Source of the DNA: Nematopogon swammerdamellus
Taxonomy: Eukaryota > Arthropoda > Insecta > Lepidoptera > Adelidae
NCBI GenBank assembly: GCA_946902875.1
Contig: OX336348.1
Span: forward strand, 16,207,741 to 16,271,740
Length of the DNA stretch: 64,000 nucleotides
Direction: 5' to 3'
Below, piece by piece: positions 62,769 through 64,000 of the stretch. How positions within the stretch are numbered: position 1 is the first letter of the stretch; each line of letters begins with the position of its first letter. Below the pieces are notes generated by a model that was given only the letters and a program-made list of their open reading frames with translations, did not search any database and was not told the origin of the DNA. A program made the position numbers and the translations under genes.

Positions 62769-63173
62769 ATGGCTAACACAACATTTAGTATGTATTTACA
62801 GAATACCCGTAGTATTAGAGGCAAACTTAGTGAATTTAAACAAAATGTTCTCTGCAACGAGTTTGAAATTTTATTAATAGCGGAGACTTGGTTGGTGGAT
62901 GGAGTATTGGATGCGGAGATTGTGGACACTCGTTATGACGTTCATAGGTGTGACAGAAACGCAAATATCACTCGACAATCCAAGGGAGGAGGAGTGATGG
63001 TGTGCACGCGCCGCTCGCTCACGGCGCGCCGCCACGAACTACCGGCGGAGGCGCGCCCGCCCGCGACCGCCGCGCAGTACGATGCGGTCTGGGTGTCGAT
63101 GAGTGCAGCCGCACTGGTGGTAGGGAGGGATGTGCGCACGCGCTGGCACCTTGCCAGCCTTTTAGAACGGTGA
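62769..63173 (+). pseudogene. LINE ORF2 start: APE endonuclease N-terminal part (truncated)
   Basis: From the ATG at 62769: MYLQNTRSIRGKLSEFK (catalytic Asn in QNTR), EILLIAETWL (catalytic Glu), a YDVHRCDRN stretch and SKGGGVMVCTRR, as in CR1-type endonucleases. The rest of the endonuclease and the whole RT are missing; homology fades at about 63080 and the frame ends at 63173. Confidence 0.85.
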
Positions 63174-63572
63174 CTAAGATAAAAGCGTTCCAACGCCATC
63201 TAGTGGACTCAGATCAACAGACTTATGGGGTTATTGTTGAATGTAGATAATATTGATTCTACAGAATGTTGCAGCAGTAATTACATTAATATCGCCAGGG
63301 TGATAGTTGAGGAGAGTCTGTTCAAAAGTAACTACGAGTATTTCCCTTGTAACAGAATTTTCAGTAGAGCCAAAAAACTGATAGCTAATTAATATCTAGT
63401 AGATTTATTTATACAGTGATATTGATAAGGAAAATACATTATAAACAGAATATTATGCATATACATACATACATAACTCACGCTTTTGTATCCCGACAAT
63501 CAGGGTAAGTAGAGTAATCGGTGTTGTGCTATAAGTTCATACATACATATATATACATAACGTCACGCCTGC
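63174..63572. other. Intergenic sequence
   Basis: AT-rich with CATA runs (63456-63476, 63538-63560) and a GGGGCAGGCAAAGACAAC word often seen in lepidopteran repeats. No gene. Confidence 0.35.
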
Positions 63573-63998
63573 CTACCTCCCAGTGGGGCAGGCAAAGACA
63601 ACAGACCCAACCACTGGCGGCTGGTCAAGAATTTCACAGTTTTCATCCTTTCCTCCACATTTAGGGCACAGTATTTTACCAGTGGGACATGTCTTGGCCG
63701 TATGTCCAAATCGCCAGCATCCGGAGCACTGCGTGACTGGAAATGTGAACGGCTCCACACTGCATCTGCTCGCATAAATGTTTACATATTTAGGTAGTAC
63801 AGGCCCTTTAAAACAAATTCTTACAGCTTCACTAATTCTCCAATCTCCAAATGCAATTTTCTTTTGCAGGCGTTTTACGGAAAAAATTTCATGTTCGCTT
63901 TTTAAAATATGAGAGAGCTCTTCTTCACTTATATCGATATCGATATTTTTAATAACCCCATAAGAATATGAAATCTCAATAAGTCGGGCACACGTCAT
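63573..63998 (-). CDS. LINE ORF1-type protein with CCHC zinc knuckle (partial)
   Basis: Read on the minus strand from the window edge, so the start is outside. ISYSYGVIKNIDIDISEEEL, an RLQKK...ISEAVRICFKGPVLPKYV stretch and then CSGCWRFGHTAKTC, a perfect C-x2-C-x4-H-x4-C knuckle, followed by CPKCGGKDENC, the start of a second. This order is that of the Gag-like ORF1 protein of Jockey-type LINEs, which binds the element RNA. The frame ends at VFACPTGR, before the second knuckle's partner region, so it is probably truncated by the sequence at 63560. Confidence 0.75.
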   Translation of the reverse strand: MTCARLIEISYSYGVIKNIDIDISEEELSHILKSEHEIFSVKRLQKKIAFGDWRISEAVRICFKGPVLPKYVNIYASRCSVEPFTFPVTQCSGCWRFGHTAKTCPTGKILCPKCGGKDENCEILDQPPVVGSVVFACPTGR

Positions 63999-64000
63999 TC

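Larger units (their letters stand above)
60185..63173 (+). mobile_element. 5' end of a CR1-type LINE: 5' UTR, ORF1, start of ORF2
   Basis: CpG-rich 5' UTR (60185-60843), ORF1 (60844-62090, one frameshift), an AT-rich spacer (62091-62768) with one long but non-conserved frame, then the start of the endonuclease ORF2. Cut at about 63100-63170. Having a 5' end but no 3' end is unusual for a LINE copy and points to a later deletion or rearrangement. Confidence 0.75.

Noticed and set aside
62099..62776. 225-codon frame between LINE ORF1 and ORF2
   Set aside because: Composition of AT-rich DNA with CACATA words; the conserved ORF2 starts in another frame at 62769.

Overview
The window looks like a piece of a lepidopteran (moth or butterfly) nuclear genome. 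It is AT-rich and built almost entirely of mobile elements and satellites. I see repeat ends that are very common in Lepidoptera (the GCCCGCGGCTTCGCTCGCG / CTAG terminus, the ACCCGACTA head, the GGGTTCCG repeat with CTGT/CCGT tracts), Jockey-, CR1- and R2-type non-LTR retrotransposons, an errantivirus-like Ty3/gypsy element, BEL/Pao elements and insect-type promoter and splice signals. I see no operon, no CRISPR array, no functional rRNA or tRNA gene and no certain host gene. This density and nesting of repeats would suit heterochromatin or a W chromosome, but that is inference. A run of 200 Ns (36637-36836) marks an assembly gap.

Layout. 0-1.1 kb: 3' end of an R2/R4-type non-LTR element. 1.4-3.9 kb: a MITE, a palindrome, a tRNA-like remnant. 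3.9-9.8 kb: two copies of a Jockey/CR1-like 3' end, two opposed arrays of a ~109-bp satellite around a 5S-like SINE. 9.9-22 kb: small DNA elements, minisatellites, a 130-bp satellite, helicase remnants, two LINE reverse transcriptase ends. 22.1-32.7 kb: a complete minus-strand Ty3/gypsy errantivirus-like element (LTR, PBS, gag, protease, RT, RNase H, integrase, truncated env, PPT, LTR) whose pol is split by a 4.8-kb composite insertion. 32.7-41.3 kb: the paralogous target repeat, tandem repeats, a BEL/Pao 5' end running into the gap, a 68-bp satellite inside a mobile element, R2-like fragments. 41.3-43.9 kb: a frameshifted Jockey-type LINE. 44.5-45.5 kb: an unrecognised reading frame of 22-residue CxxC repeats. 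46-50 kb: large 130-bp satellite arrays, a Helitron/PIF1-type helicase end and a near-perfect 0.55-kb palindrome. 51.2-56.5 kb: a decayed BEL/Pao element with both LTRs. 57-64 kb: SINE, MITE and LINE parts, including a LINE ORF1 with a PHD finger.

How it fits together. Most coding sequence is retroelement machinery (Gag for the particle, protease, reverse transcriptase/RNase H and integrase for LTR elements; ORF1 plus endonuclease/RT for LINEs). The short elements (SINEs, MITEs, Helitron-like fragments) depend on enzymes made elsewhere. The best points for follow-up are: (1) the very young gypsy element carrying a much more complex nested insertion; (2) satellites with higher-order structure that share unique flanking sequence with mobile elements; (3) two very large, nearly perfect inverted repeats; (4) a pair of identical 26-bp inverted ends 9.6 kb apart, with a recurring TTTCGTTAC motif and a possible spliced micro-ORF between them; and (5) two SINEs with different heads (5S-like and tRNA-like) but a common body.
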